From Nitrospira sp. (GTDB taxonomy: Bacteria > Nitrospirota > Nitrospiria > Nitrospirales > Nitrospiraceae), in contig BQWY01000001.1 of NCBI GenBank assembly GCA_036984305.1, forward strand, positions 2,129,501 through 2,193,500: a stretch of 64,000 nt of DNA. The letters are read 5' to 3'. The notes under the pieces were generated by a model. It made no database searches, was not told the DNA's origin, and was given only the letters and a program-made list of their open reading frames with translations. The position numbers and the translations under genes were made by a program. Numbering within the stretch: position 1 is the stretch's first letter; each line of letters begins with the position of its first letter. This document shows positions 1 to 10,153 of the stretch, piece by piece.

Positions 1-142
1 TTCACCTACTCGGTCAATGGGCAACGAAGATGGTTGAGAGCCTGCCAGGTGCCGCCCTCGGATATGCGCGAAGCTCAGGGAAAGACATCGAGATACATGC
101 CGCGCGCAACGGGGGAGCGTCGTTAGAGGTCTCAGGAGAGCC

Positions 143-179
143 TAGCCCGGCCCCACGCGGGAATAGCGGGGCCGGGCTA
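143..179 (-). terminator. Hairpin terminator after the porin gene
   Basis: A perfect 12-bp inverted repeat (143-154 with 168-179, stem TAGCCCGGCCCC) with a 13-base loop lies 13 bases beyond the stop of the porin gene. There is no T-run after it on the minus strand, so it may be a GC-rich hairpin end or need Rho. Bases 1-142 show no gene I can support. Confidence 0.65.
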
Positions 180-191
180 AAATGCAAGATC

Positions 192-1709
192 CTAGTTCCA
201 GAACCACTGGGCTTGAAATCGAAGCATGCTCATATTGAATACATCCTGTGCTGTGGCGTATTGCATGTTTTTCGTGGTGGCGCCGTGCTTGAAGAGGTAT
301 TCGACTACAAAGCGCCAGTGGGTATCAGGTTCCCACACCACACCCACTTGGGCGTTCCTTGTCATATAGTCGGCCCCCTGCGAGTTCTTGTTTCCACCAT
401 AATACGTGCCCCAGCGCACGTATGGTGTTAAAAGGCCGACGTCGGAATAGCGCCACGAATAGTTTCCCTCGAGATAGCCACCACTCAGCGACTGTTCTCG
501 CAGGATGCCTTGATCGTCCCGCTCCGGTCCACGTCCGATGGTGTACTCACCGAAGATGCCCCAGGGTTGCGGGGGCGTCCAGAAATAGCCGGTCAGGCGC
601 TGATCCTTGATTTGACAGCCGCCGTTGCTGAGCCGGGCATTGGCACAACGGGTGACCGCCGTGCTGTTGATTGCACCGGTTCCAGTGGCGACGAACTCAT
701 TCAAGTAGCCATACAATCCAATTTCGAACAACCGTCCATTGGGCAGTTCGAAGGGGTGTCCGAGGCGAGCCGAAATGGCCTTATTGGCGTTCAGCTCGGG
801 CTTGTTCCGCCCTTGGCCGTTGTACACCATAACGCCGAAATTGCCGTAATCGCCTGGGCCATTGTGGTACTGGGCGAGCTGTTGGTACCGGGCCTGGGCG
901 ATCTTCGAGGTCCAAAAGAATGAAATGCCCAGATCGCGCTCTCCCGGTGCGCCGCTTTGAACCGATTCGTGCCGATCCAGCTCGATACGCTGCGAGCTGC
1001 TCCGGCTAGTATCGAACGAGTTCAAGACTCGCTGCAAACCAAAGCGGAGGCGGAACTGACGGTCCTTGGTCAGCAAGTAATCGCCGAATGCGTCGATAAT
1101 ATCCGGCGTGTCGCCGGTATCGAATCCCGTGCCTTCGAACGCCATTTGGGTGTAGAAGAATAAGCGCTCTGAAACTTGACCCGCAATCGGCATTCGAATG
1201 CGCCGGAAATAAAACTTCTGCGGATTGTTGGTTGCGTTCGAATCCGTGAGCGAAGTATCCCCATTCGTCGAATTGTCATTCAATGAATAGCGCAATTGAA
1301 CATACCCGTTGAGGCGAATACGATCGTACCACCGTGGATTCGCAAACAACCCCTGTTCAGCCGTGTCGCGAGCGGCTTTCTGTTCCTCCTCGGCCTTGAT
1401 GCGTGCCCAATCGTCGGTCGTGATGACCCCCTTCTCGAGCAGGACATCCTCGAGCAAGCTCGGGGTCGTTTCAGTATACCCTAGCGATCGTCGCGTGGGC
1501 ATGGGCTGAGGCTGCACAGGTGACTCACTTTCCAGGGTCGGCGGCTCAGTCGGAGCACTGTCCTGTGCTCCAGCCATCCGTGGTGCCGAGACGCTGGCGA
1601 CCACCATGACTGCAGCCATGAGGCCGTACAGACACCAGACGGCCCGGACGCCGCAGCGTTTTCTCCCTTCGATTTCATTTTGTCGATGCACACAATCCCA
1701 AATTTCCAC
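192..1709 (-). CDS. OprO/OprP-type (phosphate-selective) porin
   Basis: A 505-residue outer-membrane protein. The N-terminus is a basic region followed by a hydrophobic signal sequence ending near residue 49 (MAGAQ), then a Pro/Ser-rich linker, a short charged helix (ITTDDWARIKAEEEQ) and a long alternating aromatic beta-barrel region ending in a Trp-Asn C-terminus. This layout fits the phosphate-selective porin O/P family; family members let phosphate or other anions cross the outer membrane. The start is a GTG at 1709, with AAAGGAGG five bases upstream; the nearby ATG is in another frame and stops quickly. It diverges from a PhoB/OmpR-like regulator, and the shared upstream region holds an 11-bp-phased repeat, which suggests phosphate or similar control. 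The actual substrate is not known. Confidence 0.85.
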   Translation of the reverse strand: MEIWDCVHRQNEIEGRKRCGVRAVWCLYGLMAAVMVVASVSAPRMAGAQDSAPTEPPTLESESPVQPQPMPTRRSLGYTETTPSLLEDVLLEKGVITTDDWARIKAEEEQKAARDTAEQGLFANPRWYDRIRLNGYVQLRYSLNDNSTNGDTSLTDSNATNNPQKFYFRRIRMPIAGQVSERLFFYTQMAFEGTGFDTGDTPDIIDAFGDYLLTKDRQFRLRFGLQRVLNSFDTSRSSSQRIELDRHESVQSGAPGERDLGISFFWTSKIAQARYQQLAQYHNGPGDYGNFGVMVYNGQGRNKPELNANKAISARLGHPFELPNGRLFEIGLYGYLNEFVATGTGAINSTAVTRCANARLSNGGCQIKDQRLTGYFWTPPQPWGIFGEYTIGRGPERDDQGILREQSLSGGYLEGNYSWRYSDVGLLTPYVRWGTYYGGNKNSQGADYMTRNAQVGVVWEPDTHWRFVVEYLFKHGATTKNMQYATAQDVFNMSMLRFQAQWFWN

Positions 1710-2028
1710 GCATACCTCCTTTGTGTGAACTATGTAAGTGCCAGAAAATGTCTACTTCAATCCAGGTGACTGTTCTCGCCAAAAGCACGTCGCTCCTTTC
1801 GGAAGAACCAAGTATGTAGTGCCACGGTTGACACGTATATGCACCGCCCATATCAGGTAACTCACGACATGGTTACATCGGCGTTACATTTTCAGGAGGG
1901 GACCTAGCTTGCGCTTCCAGATTGGACCACCGTCTCGATAAGGTAGCGGGCTGTGCATACATTTACGCAGGTGTAACGGCACGATGAACCGACCGTAACC
2001 GGCCGCTCTTATCCTGTGCTTACCATTT
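1710..2028. promoter_or_regulatory. Divergent promoter region with a PHO-box-like direct repeat
   Basis: This gap separates the divergent porin and regulator genes. At 1872-1878 and 1883-1889 the heptamer GTTACAT is repeated directly with a four-base spacer, giving an 11-bp phase. PhoB/OmpR winged-helix proteins usually bind such head-to-tail repeats one helical turn apart. Further GTAAC-like words at about 1966-1972 and 2003-2009 flank it. That the neighbouring regulator binds here is inference from position and spacing. Confidence 0.5.
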
Positions 2029-2754
2029 ATGAGTTTAGCTTCACTCGCGATGGTGGCCTCACCCATCTTGCTCGTATCAGGAAACGATTCCTTCGCACAT
2101 GCCCTGGAGAAGCAACTTCGTGGACAGGGGCATGTGATGGAATGGGCCAAGAGCGTCTATGAGGGCCTACTGAAACTACGCGAGCAGACCACGAGCCTCG
2201 TCTTGATCGATCGAAGCGAAAGGACGCGCGGAGACCTACACGGAGACCTTGTGGATGCAATCCGGAAGGCATCGATCTTGTTGGTGAGCATCCAACCTCC
2301 AGGCCTGCCATGCCGTGACGATGAGTGCTTGGAGGATCTCATCGCGGGAAGCGATGCGGTGATCTGCACGGAAAGCTATCGAGAGATGGCGGCCCGGATT
2401 CGGGCTCTCTTGCGACGGCAGCAACTGGACAAAACGTCTCAATCACATTATGAGGTCGGGCCTATCCGCATGAACATGGACCGGCATGAGGTAACCCTCG
2501 ATGGACGGCTAATCGACCTTACACTGAAGGAGTTTCAGATCCTGCATCGGTTGATGGAGGCGCCGGATCGGGTGTACTCGAGGCAAGAACTTCTGAATCG
2601 CGTGTGGGGTGTAGGGTTCGCGCTCGAGGAACACACCCTCGATGTGCACGTCTACTCGCTCCGTCAAAAGCTCGAGCCCAACCCCTCGAAACCGACCTAC
2701 ATTCAGACCATCCGGGGAGTTGGTTACAAACTTCAGGGGAAGAAAAACGATTAA
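2029..2754 (+). CDS. OmpR/PhoB-family DNA-binding regulator with degenerate receiver
   Basis: 241 residues. The C-terminal half (about 140-238) is a clear OmpR/PhoB winged helix: LTLKEFQILHRLM, SRQELLNRVWG, LDVHVYSLRQKL and the final IQTIRGVGYKL. The N-terminal half has receiver spacing but is eroded. The usual acidic pair is replaced by Ser-Gly-Asn-Asp near residues 17-20, an Asp remains at 61 (LVLID) at the phosphoacceptor position, and the conserved Lys-Pro near 115 is missing. It may therefore act without phosphorylation. No histidine kinase is adjacent. It is transcribed away from an OprP-like porin over a gap with a PHO-box-like repeat, so control of the porin and itself is a reasonable guess. 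No strong ribosome site is seen. Confidence 0.85.
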   Translation: MSLASLAMVASPILLVSGNDSFAHALEKQLRGQGHVMEWAKSVYEGLLKLREQTTSLVLIDRSERTRGDLHGDLVDAIRKASILLVSIQPPGLPCRDDECLEDLIAGSDAVICTESYREMAARIRALLRRQQLDKTSQSHYEVGPIRMNMDRHEVTLDGRLIDLTLKEFQILHRLMEAPDRVYSRQELLNRVWGVGFALEEHTLDVHVYSLRQKLEPNPSKPTYIQTIRGVGYKLQGKKND

Positions 2755-2850
2755 CAGGCGGTGAGGGGGAATTGCTCGTGGGGGCGCAAGGCCCAATATA
2801 GATTGCACCCGCACCGAAAGGTACCAGGCGCAGGTGACGAGTCCGACCGC

Positions 2851-3234
2851 TTAGAACTCGTCGATCGAGACCGGGTGCAGCAGATCCCTGACCGAGACGA
2901 TCCCGACCAACCGATCTCCTTTGGAGACAGCGAGGTGCCTGGTGCGATGGGATTGCATGAGATCCGCCGCCTCGGTGATCGGACGTCGTTCGTCGATGCT
3001 GACGATCGGGCTGCTCATGATCTCAAACGCGGAAACCGTTCGAAGATCCCGCCCCTGGCTGATTCCCTTTCGGATGATGTCCGGTTCCGTCACGATCCCG
3101 ATCATCTCCTCCTGCCGCCGTACGAATACGCTGCCGATGCGGCGCAGGCTCATCAGCCTCGCGATTTCTGAAATTGATGTGGCCGCATCGACGGCGACCA
3201 GATCCTGTGTCATGAGTTGCCCCACACGTACCAT
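2851..3234 (-). CDS. Two-CBS-domain protein
   Basis: A 127-residue protein made only of a tandem CBS pair (Bateman module). The first is about residues 7-60 (LMTQDLVAVDAATSISEIA, then IGIVTEPDII) and the second about 70-125 (MSSPIVSIDERRPITEAADLM, then VGIVSVRDLLH). Stand-alone CBS pairs usually bind adenine nucleotides and report energy status, but the partner is not visible here. The ATG at 3234 is preceded by GAGGAGG, which fixes the start. It stands alone between the regulator, which converges on it, and the OmpA-like gene. Confidence 0.85.
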   Translation of the reverse strand: MVRVGQLMTQDLVAVDAATSISEIARLMSLRRIGSVFVRRQEEMIGIVTEPDIIRKGISQGRDLRTVSAFEIMSSPIVSIDERRPITEAADLMQSHRTRHLAVSKGDRLVGIVSVRDLLHPVSIDEF

Positions 3235-3435
3235 CGCAACCTCCTCATGTAAGTGGTCTTACTATCCATTCTTGAACGGAGCATACCGTCGTGGTGAGTC
3301 CGAGGGATTACGGACAGATGAGGGTTGTGTAAATTCTAGCCGGCGGCAGACGGGGTCCCAAACGTGAATGGACGGGCTACTGAAGCCGGTCGCCGTCCGT
3401 GCACGCGCGCACTCGATGAACTGCGGGAGAGATGA

Positions 3436-4026
3436 TTATTTGACGTGAAACCGGACGCTTCGATTCCGTTGCCAACAATCGGGGTGGTGCTCCAGGCAAA
3501 GTGGCCGATCTTTTCCATAACTAACCACGGTGATGTTGCCCTGAGACATTCCCAGTGATTCCAGATAGCGCTGTACACTTCTAGCGCGGCGTTCACCCAG
3601 CACCATGTTATAGGCCGACGTCCCCACTTCGTCCGCTCGACCTTCCAGAACAATCTGGCCGACGTTCGCGTCCTTCGTCAGATTGTGCGCGTTCGTTTCG
3701 ACCGCGGTGACGGCATCGAGCCGCAGTCCATACTGATCGAAATCGAACAGCACGTCGAGCAAATAGGGCGTCTCCGGCTGTGCGGGCGGAAGCGGTAGAT
3801 CAGGCACCAATTCAGCGACCGCCGGCGGGACGTCTCTTAACGGTGTTTCCACCACTTGCTCCAGCGGCTGTGGTCGTGTTTCCAATTGCCCAGTCTGCGC
3901 CGATCCTGATCCCGGCAGTTGCTCCTCCGCGACGGACGACGAGCGGCTGGCACAGCCGCTTTCATGGACTCCGATAACAATCAAGAGGACCGCTATCCAC
4001 CACGGGATCCGTCGTCTCGTCATCAT
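3436..4026 (-). CDS. OmpA/Pal-like peptidoglycan-associated protein
   Basis: 196 residues. An N-terminal hydrophobic segment (IAVLLIVIGV) runs to a Cys at residue 25, so a lipoprotein is possible although the residues before the Cys (HESG) are a poor lipobox. A Pro/Glu-rich linker follows, then an OmpA C-terminal domain from about residue 88 (VLFDFDQYGLRLDA, VLEGRADEVGTSAYNMVLGERRA, VVSYGKDRP). The family binds peptidoglycan and tethers the outer membrane to it. Start at 4026 or the next codon; AGGAG lies just upstream. No tol genes are next to it, so calling it Pal itself would be too strong. Confidence 0.85.
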   Translation of the reverse strand: MMTRRRIPWWIAVLLIVIGVHESGCASRSSSVAEEQLPGSGSAQTGQLETRPQPLEQVVETPLRDVPPAVAELVPDLPLPPAQPETPYLLDVLFDFDQYGLRLDAVTAVETNAHNLTKDANVGQIVLEGRADEVGTSAYNMVLGERRARSVQRYLESLGMSQGNITVVSYGKDRPLCLEHHPDCWQRNRSVRFHVK

Positions 4027-4045
4027 GAACTCCTTTTCGAGGAGG

Positions 4046-7000
4046 CTAGGGGAGGGCTAACTGTTCCAGTTTTTCATACACCGAAACGGGGTGGGGAAGC
4101 AAACTCCAATGCAAAATCGTCATCGAGTCCTGCACATAGGCGGGACTCCGCATGCCATTGAGCACGCAGGTCACCCCCGGCGTGCTGGCCACGACCCAGA
4201 GAGCGAGTTGCGATAACGATGCGGCACGATGGTGCTCCGGGATCAGCGGATCGAGCGCGGCATGAATGAGGCCGAGCCGGTGTCGGCTCCGCTCGGCCGC
4301 TTCATGGCGCAGCAACCGAAGGAGCTCCAGAAAAGCCGGCACATACCGCTCGCGCCAGGCATCCCAGCGGTCGGCCTGTTCATTGGTCAAGACCTGCCCC
4401 AGGGCGCGAATGACCTGCGAGAGGTGCGGCGCAACCATCTGTGTCTCGATGTGCTCCCAATGCTCGATGCCGCTGACTTGTTCCCATACGCGGCTCAACT
4501 CCTCCGCCCACGTGAAGTACTCCGACGGGGCCAAACCCTGCCCTGCGTATGGCACATGCGGAGCGATGTCACGGCGATATTCCGCTTCCAATGCGGCGAT
4601 AGTGGCAAATTGCGTCTTGCGGTCCCCTGTCACGGTCTCGTGAACAGGGTCCGCCAAGCGAATGATGGCTCCCTTGGTGTTGGCTTGCCCCGGGCTGGCA
4701 TTGAGTGGCCGGTTGGCAAGGACGGCGAGGCGCTTCTTCTGCGCATACTGCAGGACGGTTTCGCGCCCGGCTTCGCCGGCATTTCCAATCAAGGCCGATC
4801 TGGACTCAAAAAGGTTGATCGGACACTGCAGCACCGCAAAGTGGCTGACCGCTTGGCCCTCGGCACGCGCCGCCTCTTGAGCGGTATCCCACATGCGCGA
4901 TACCGAGATGGTTTCTGGTAGTGCGGGATCTCCGGTGACGGTATTTGAGGATACCCCATAGAAGCGGATCCGGCCGGCTGCAACCTGACGCTCGAAGTAC
5001 TCGAAGGCAACACGTAACCGTCGATAGAATTCATCCCGCAGCGGCTCTAGTTCACGTTGGCCTCGCTGGACGGCATCCAGCAGAAAGTATTCCGGGTTAT
5101 GCAACAGACAGACATCAAGGGTATCCACATCCAAGCGATCGAGCGATAGTTCGAGTTGGTCGGCAAGAAACAGCGGATGGAGGCAGTGCCAGAGTTCCTC
5201 GCCGTACTTCACCATCTCGGGATAGGGATGTCCTTCTCTCTCTCGCTGCTCAGCATGCTTGTGATTCTGGCCTTGAATGTAGCCGATCTTGGAAATCAGG
5301 ACGACTTCCTGACGCTGCACCTCCTGCTTCCGAGTCAGCTCTGCAAGTACTGAGCCGACCAATCGCTCACTGTCACCGTCGGAATAGTTCGTGGACGTAT
5401 CGATGACGTTAGAACCCTGGCGGAGCGCTTTGATCAGCGCTTCTCGATGTCCGGGTTCCTGCGTGTCGATGCGGTAACACCCGAACCCAAGCCGGCTCGT
5501 CGTCCAGCCGGTCTCACCGAAGTTTGTGTAGGCCTCAACCGACATTGGTGCCCTCGTCGCTGCGGCCAGGTGCCGCGATGCATATGCACCGGTACCCTGC
5601 GATGTGGCCGACCCGGTAATCCTCGCACCGGTCAACGACCGTCGTGAGTCCGGCGCATTCGCGTCGCCTGCCATGGATCTACCGAGCATCGCCGGCAGGT
5701 CATCCGCTCGAGTCATGGGCGTCTGACAAGCAAAATCCTTACACACGTAAACGGCCGCCCGATCAGCAACCAACGTCTTACCCGCGAGGAGAGGGTGGGA
5801 ACTGACCCCGTCGCTCGGCGCATGATGCGCCACGACCCGGTTCGGCAGGTACTGTGCATTGATCGAGGCGGCAAGCGCCTCGTATCCCGCTTCCCCTGGT
5901 GTACCGATGAGCGCCAGTTCCACGGGGCGTGCGAGCAGAAAATCCGCCACGATGAGACTCTTGGCAAAGGCTCGCGGGTAACGCCCCATCGCCCTACCAT
6001 AGATACGGATGGCCGTCGTCGCGATCTGACGCCAATCATTCCGTCCGTAATGAAAGGACAGACGCGCCAGGACGAAGGCCGCCACGGCATTCGCACTCGG
6101 CGTGGCGCCATCGGGTCCTTCTCGTCCACGCACGATGAGAGCTTCATGGCTCGCTCCCGTTGTATAAAATCCACCGCGCTCATCGTCACGGAAATCCTGG
6201 ACCATGATCTCGGCTAACTCGACCGCCGACCGCAGGTACGATTCGTTTGCACCGGCCTCATAGAGATCGATAAGGCCCTCGCACAAGCAGGCATAGTCTT
6301 CGAGACAGGCGGCATGTTGCGGACGGTCCATCCGGTAGGTACGGAACAAACGTCCGTCTGGTCGTCGCATGGCAGCCAAGAGGAAGTCGGCAGCCCTTGT
6401 GGCAGCCACACGGTACTGAGGCGTCCCGAGCACGCGTGCTCCCTCAGCCAACGCACTGATCATGAGGCCGTTCCACGAGACGATGGTCTTGTCGTCCAAA
6501 CCGGGAGAGACTCGTTTCGCGCGCGCCGCATACACAGCCGCTCTGGCTCGATCGAGACTCGTCTGCAAGTCCTCCGCGGAGACGCTTAGACGGCGAGCGA
6601 TGTCTTGGAGCGGTTCTGGGGTGTTGGGAATATTGGCATGTTCGAAATTTCCGGCCGGCGTAATGTCGTAATAGGCGCAGAACCGGCGCGCGTCTTCTTC
6701 GTCACCGACAGCCGCAAGGATCTCGTTCGGAGTCCATACGAAAAATTTCCCCTCGACTCCCTCCGAGTCCGCATCGGTCGCGGAATAGAATCTCGACTCC
6801 GGACCCGTCATCTCCCGTAGGACATAGTCCAGGGTCTCCTGCGCCACTCGCCGGTATCGTGATTCGCGCGTGACCTGAAACGCCTCGACATACACCTTTG
6901 CCAGCAAGGCATTGTCGTACAACATCTTCTCGAAGTGGGGGACCAACCATTTCTCGTCAGTCGAATAACGGGCAAACCCCCCGCCCACATGGTCGTAAAT

Positions 7001-7765
7001 CCCGCCGGCTGCCATGGCGTCGAGCGTTTTTCGGACCATGTTCAGAATATTGGGATCCTGGCGGCGATGCGACGCTCGAATCAGAAGGGACAAGCCTGTC
7101 GCCGGGGGAAATTTGGGGGCGCTGCCGAATCCGCCGTACCGGTCGTCAAAGTCCTCCCGGAATTGTTCAACGGCCCGAGTCAGTTCCGCATCGCCGATCG
7201 ACACGGGCGCCGACACATGGACTTCACGTTTCAGACGGTCCGTGAACTGTGCTGCTTGTTCACGCAAGCCTGCGGCGTCCTGCTTCCACACCTCGGCGAC
7301 TTTTACTAGCACGCTCTTGAAGCCCGGTCTCCCGTATCGATCCGTCGGGGGAAAATACGTCCCGGCAAAAATGGGTTGCTGCTCCGGCGTCAGGAATACC
7401 GTCATGGGCCAACCGCCATGTCCATTGTTCATGGTGACCGTGGCTTGCATGTAAATCTCGTCGAGATCGGGCCGTTCTTCACGATCGACTTTGATACAGA
7501 CGAAATATTGGTTCATCACAGACGCGATATCTTCGTTTTCGAAGGACTCGCGTTCCATGACGTGACACCAATGACAAGCCGAGTACCCAATCGAGAGCAA
7601 AATCGGGCGATTCTGCTGCTTGGCGACCGCGAGCGCTTCGGGGCCCCACGGATACCAGTCCACGGGATTGTGAGCGTGCTGGAGCAGATAGGGGCTGGTC
7701 TCGTGAATGAGGCGGTTGGCGGGCCGATTGCCGGGAGCGTGATGACTCATAGGGCACGGTAGCAT
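4046..7765 (-). CDS. DUF255/YyaL thioredoxin-like protein fused to an aldo/keto reductase
   Basis: About 1240 residues in one frame. Residues 10 to about 690 form a complete YyaL/SSP411-type protein: thioredoxin fold with the CHWC motif near residue 66, [19 protein letters not shown], then an (alpha/alpha)6 glycosidase-like domain ([18 protein letters not shown]). A low-complexity linker of about 55 residues leads to an aldo/keto reductase from about 747 to the end, with the catalytic tetrad visible: Asp (VIDTSTNY), Tyr in the same motif, Lys (LISKIG) and His (CLLHNPE). Family knowledge supports a redox-linked carbohydrate or aldehyde role, but no substrate is known. ATG 7765 has GGAG five bases upstream; a GTG at 7771 is an alternative. 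The gene is more than 3.7 kb with no frameshift, so the fusion is not obviously a sequencing artefact. Confidence 0.85.
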   Translation of the reverse strand: MLPCPMSHHAPGNRPANRLIHETSPYLLQHAHNPVDWYPWGPEALAVAKQQNRPILLSIGYSACHWCHVMERESFENEDIASVMNQYFVCIKVDREERPDLDEIYMQATVTMNNGHGGWPMTVFLTPEQQPIFAGTYFPPTDRYGRPGFKSVLVKVAEVWKQDAAGLREQAAQFTDRLKREVHVSAPVSIGDAELTRAVEQFREDFDDRYGGFGSAPKFPPATGLSLLIRASHRRQDPNILNMVRKTLDAMAAGGIYDHVGGGFARYSTDEKWLVPHFEKMLYDNALLAKVYVEAFQVTRESRYRRVAQETLDYVLREMTGPESRFYSATDADSEGVEGKFFVWTPNEILAAVGDEEDARRFCAYYDITPAGNFEHANIPNTPEPLQDIARRLSVSAEDLQTSLDRARAAVYAARAKRVSPGLDDKTIVSWNGLMISALAEGARVLGTPQYRVAATRAADFLLAAMRRPDGRLFRTYRMDRPQHAACLEDYACLCEGLIDLYEAGANESYLRSAVELAEIMVQDFRDDERGGFYTTGASHEALIVRGREGPDGATPSANAVAAFVLARLSFHYGRNDWRQIATTAIRIYGRAMGRYPRAFAKSLIVADFLLARPVELALIGTPGEAGYEALAASINAQYLPNRVVAHHAPSDGVSSHPLLAGKTLVADRAAVYVCKDFACQTPMTRADDLPAMLGRSMAGDANAPDSRRSLTGARITGSATSQGTGAYASRHLAAATRAPMSVEAYTNFGETGWTTSRLGFGCYRIDTQEPGHREALIKALRQGSNVIDTSTNYSDGDSERLVGSVLAELTRKQEVQRQEVVLISKIGYIQGQNHKHAEQREREGHPYPEMVKYGEELWHCLHPLFLADQLELSLDRLDVDTLDVCLLHNPEYFLLDAVQRGQRELEPLRDEFYRRLRVAFEYFERQVAAGRIRFYGVSSNTVTGDPALPETISVSRMWDTAQEAARAEGQAVSHFAVLQCPINLFESRSALIGNAGEAGRETVLQYAQKKRLAVLANRPLNASPGQANTKGAIIRLADPVHETVTGDRKTQFATIAALEAEYRRDIAPHVPYAGQGLAPSEYFTWAEELSRVWEQVSGIEHWEHIETQMVAPHLSQVIRALGQVLTNEQADRWDAWRERYVPAFLELLRLLRHEAAERSRHRLGLIHAALDPLIPEHHRAASLSQLALWVVASTPGVTCVLNGMRSPAYVQDSMTILHWSLLPHPVSVYEKLEQLALP

Positions 7766-7947
7766 CGGCACTCCACAGGGTCAACCCGATGCAGTGTGCC
7801 CGTCCCTCGGACTCAGTTCGTGGTCGCCTCCGACCGGCCCGGGAGCACTCACGCCGCTACGGAGCCGGCCAGGTCCGCCATATCCGTTGAAATTTTTCCT
7901 ATGTAAAGAGAAAAACTGGTGGTACGCTAAAATCGTGAGGATGGTTC

Positions 7948-9390
7948 ATGGTTGACTACGGTCCGTATGCGAATTACCGGCTTACCGCCAGACTCGAACT
8001 CCGCAATCGTCCCGGCATCTTCGCCCAGGTCGCAGCCCTCCTTGCCGAGGAAAAAGCCAATTTAGGCGCCGTCGACATCGTGTCCGCAAGCGCCGATCGC
8101 GTGGTGCGCGACATCACGTTTGAAGTGCGGGACGAGGAACACGGGGAGCAGGTATTGAAGCGCCTCAATTCCCTACCGGACATCACCGTGCTCTATGCCT
8201 CGGATCGCATTTTCCTTTTCCATCTGAGCGGGAAGATTCGCGTGCAGAGTCGCTATCCCTTGAAAACGCGCAACATGCTGTCGATGGCCTACACGCCCGG
8301 CGTCGGTCGTGTCTCACAAGCCATCGCCCGCGATCGATCCAAAGTCTTCGCCTTTACGACCAAACAGAACAGCGTCGCCATCGTGACGGACGGGTCCGCC
8401 GTTCTCGGATTGGGCAACCTCGGGCCGGAGGCGGCGCTCCCTGTCATGGAAGGCAAATCGATGCTGTTTCGCGAACTGGCGGACATCAATGCGTGGCCGA
8501 TTTGCCTCAGCACGCAAGACCCCGATGAGATCGTACAAATCGTTCAGGGGATCGCTCCAGGATTCGGAGCGATCAACCTCGAAGATATCGCGGCGCCGCG
8601 CTGCTTTGAGATCGAAGCGAAGCTGAAGGCCAAACTGGATATTCCCGTGATGCACGACGACCAACATGGTACGGCCGTGGCGATTTTGGCGGCTCTGACG
8701 AATGCGCTCAAGATCACTGGAAGGCACATTGGAGACGTGCGTGTCGTCGTCAATGGGCTCGGAGCCGCCGGTACCGCCTGCTGCCGGATGTTGCTCGCCG
8801 CCGGGGTCACGCATCTCAAAGGGATCGAGCCGGAAGGCATCGTCCTAACCGGCGAGGGCGAGACGCTGCGCGAGGGCCGCGACCGGATTCAAGCCTACAT
8901 TCAAAAAGAACGTCCAACCGGGCGACTGCAGGACGCGTTGAAGGATGCGGACGTCTTTATCGGGCTTTCCGTCGGGAACATCCTCACTCCGGAAGACCTG
9001 TCTCTCATGAATCCCGATCGGATCGTCTTTGCACTGGCGAACCCCGATCCGGAGATCGCCCCACTCAAGGGTGATTCACTTTCTCGGGTATTTGCGACAG
9101 GGCGGTCCGATTATGCGAATCAAATCAACAACGCGTTGGCCTATCCGGGTATCTTTCGCGGCGCTCTGGACGTCTTGGCTCGGGAAATCAACGAACCCAT
9201 GAAGCTGGCGGCCGCCCGCGCCCTGGCGGAGTCCGTCCCTCCCGAGGCGCTGACAGAGGACTACATTATTCCGAGTATTTTCGACAAGCAAGTGGTCCCT
9301 CGCATCGCCGCCGCCGTGGCATCCGCTGCACGCGAAACCGGCGTGGCCAGGCGCGGTGGACGCCCTCCTGACGAAGCCAACGCGTTCTAG
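7948..9390 (+). CDS. NAD(P)-dependent malic enzyme with N-terminal ACT domain
   Basis: 480 residues. Residues 10-85 look like an ACT regulatory domain (LELRNRPGIFAQVAALLAEE). The malic enzyme core follows, with the YTPGVG motif, VTDGSAVLGLGNLG, IPVMHDDQHGTA (metal and substrate site) and a Rossmann motif VVVNGLGAAGTA. It decarboxylates malate oxidatively to pyruvate in the cytoplasm. The ACT domain suggests allosteric control by an amino acid or similar ligand, which I infer only from the fold. Length fits ACT-bearing malic enzymes. It sits alone on the plus strand with a GAGG-like site before the ATG at 7948. Citrate synthase and fumarase lie downstream, consistent with central carbon metabolism. 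Confidence 0.9.
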   Translation: MVDYGPYANYRLTARLELRNRPGIFAQVAALLAEEKANLGAVDIVSASADRVVRDITFEVRDEEHGEQVLKRLNSLPDITVLYASDRIFLFHLSGKIRVQSRYPLKTRNMLSMAYTPGVGRVSQAIARDRSKVFAFTTKQNSVAIVTDGSAVLGLGNLGPEAALPVMEGKSMLFRELADINAWPICLSTQDPDEIVQIVQGIAPGFGAINLEDIAAPRCFEIEAKLKAKLDIPVMHDDQHGTAVAILAALTNALKITGRHIGDVRVVVNGLGAAGTACCRMLLAAGVTHLKGIEPEGIVLTGEGETLREGRDRIQAYIQKERPTGRLQDALKDADVFIGLSVGNILTPEDLSLMNPDRIVFALANPDPEIAPLKGDSLSRVFATGRSDYANQINNALAYPGIFRGALDVLAREINEPMKLAAARALAESVPPEALTEDYIIPSIFDKQVVPRIAAAVASAARETGVARRGGRPPDEANAF

Positions 9391-9519
9391 TTTCATCGCG
9401 CGGATCGACACGGCGGTCCGCCCCCGGCCCAACGACTTCACCTCTGTGGCTCTGCTGCAGTCTGCCGCGTGCAAGGCGACTGTGCTAGAATGCCCCCGCG
9501 TGAGTCGCACATCATATCC

Positions 9520-10149
9520 ATGGCGTTCACCCAGCGAAAACTCCTGAAGTACCAAAACGGCATGCGCCGGCGCATCGAGGTGTTGCGCGGGAAGGCGGAG
9601 CAGAGTCTAGATTTTGCCATTGAATACATGATGGAAGCCCGGACCGACAGCTACTTTCGGATCGAGCAGGGGCTCGAAGAGATCGCGCATTCTCTCGTAA
9701 CGATCGAAGATGAACTTGACAGCGTGCAGGATCTCTCGAACGCCATTCGTCTCGAGTCTCGCCTTGCCTTCATGGAAGATCGATGGGACGAGATGGACAG
9801 CGAGGCACGGGAGCGTCCTCGTCGTCGCCGCCGCAAAATCAATCTCTCGGATTTCTTAAAAACCGCCGGCAGCGGAAATACGTGGGACGGGGCAGCCCCC
9901 AAGAGCGAAATTCGCACCGCCTTTCAAGCATTTGAAGTACTCGGTGTCGAGGAAGGAAGCTCCCTGCTGGACGTGACGCGCGCCTTTCGGCTCAAAGCAA
10001 AGGACCTGCACCCTGACGCCAATGATGGAGATCGCTCCCGTGAACCTGAACTCCAGCGAATCATCGAGGCGTATCAGTTCTTAAAGGAATACCTGAGCCT
10101 CTCCAGTGTGGAGCCTGGAAAACAACGAGAATATCGTCCCACCGAATAA
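9520..10149 (+). CDS. J-domain (DnaJ-like) protein
   Basis: About 209 residues from ATG 9520; in-frame upstream starts at 9490 or 9469 are possible, and no clear ribosome site decides. The N-terminal two-thirds is charged and helical, with an Arg-rich patch (RPRRRRRK) near the middle. The C-terminal about 65 residues form a J domain (AFEVLGVEEGSSLLDV, KAKDLHPDAN, EAYQFLKEYL) with the essential HPD tripeptide. J domains recruit and stimulate DnaK; the N-terminal part would choose the client and is not a domain I recognise. The stop lies four bases before the most likely start of the RNase D gene, so the two are probably co-transcribed. Confidence 0.8.
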   Translation: MAFTQRKLLKYQNGMRRRIEVLRGKAEQSLDFAIEYMMEARTDSYFRIEQGLEEIAHSLVTIEDELDSVQDLSNAIRLESRLAFMEDRWDEMDSEARERPRRRRRKINLSDFLKTAGSGNTWDGAAPKSEIRTAFQAFEVLGVEEGSSLLDVTRAFRLKAKDLHPDANDGDRSREPELQRIIEAYQFLKEYLSLSSVEPGKQREYRPTE

Positions 10150-10153
10150 CGTC

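Noticed and set aside
30-431. Open frame on the plus strand opposite the porin end
   Set aside because: Antisense shadow of the porin gene; it crosses the terminator hairpin and lacks family features.
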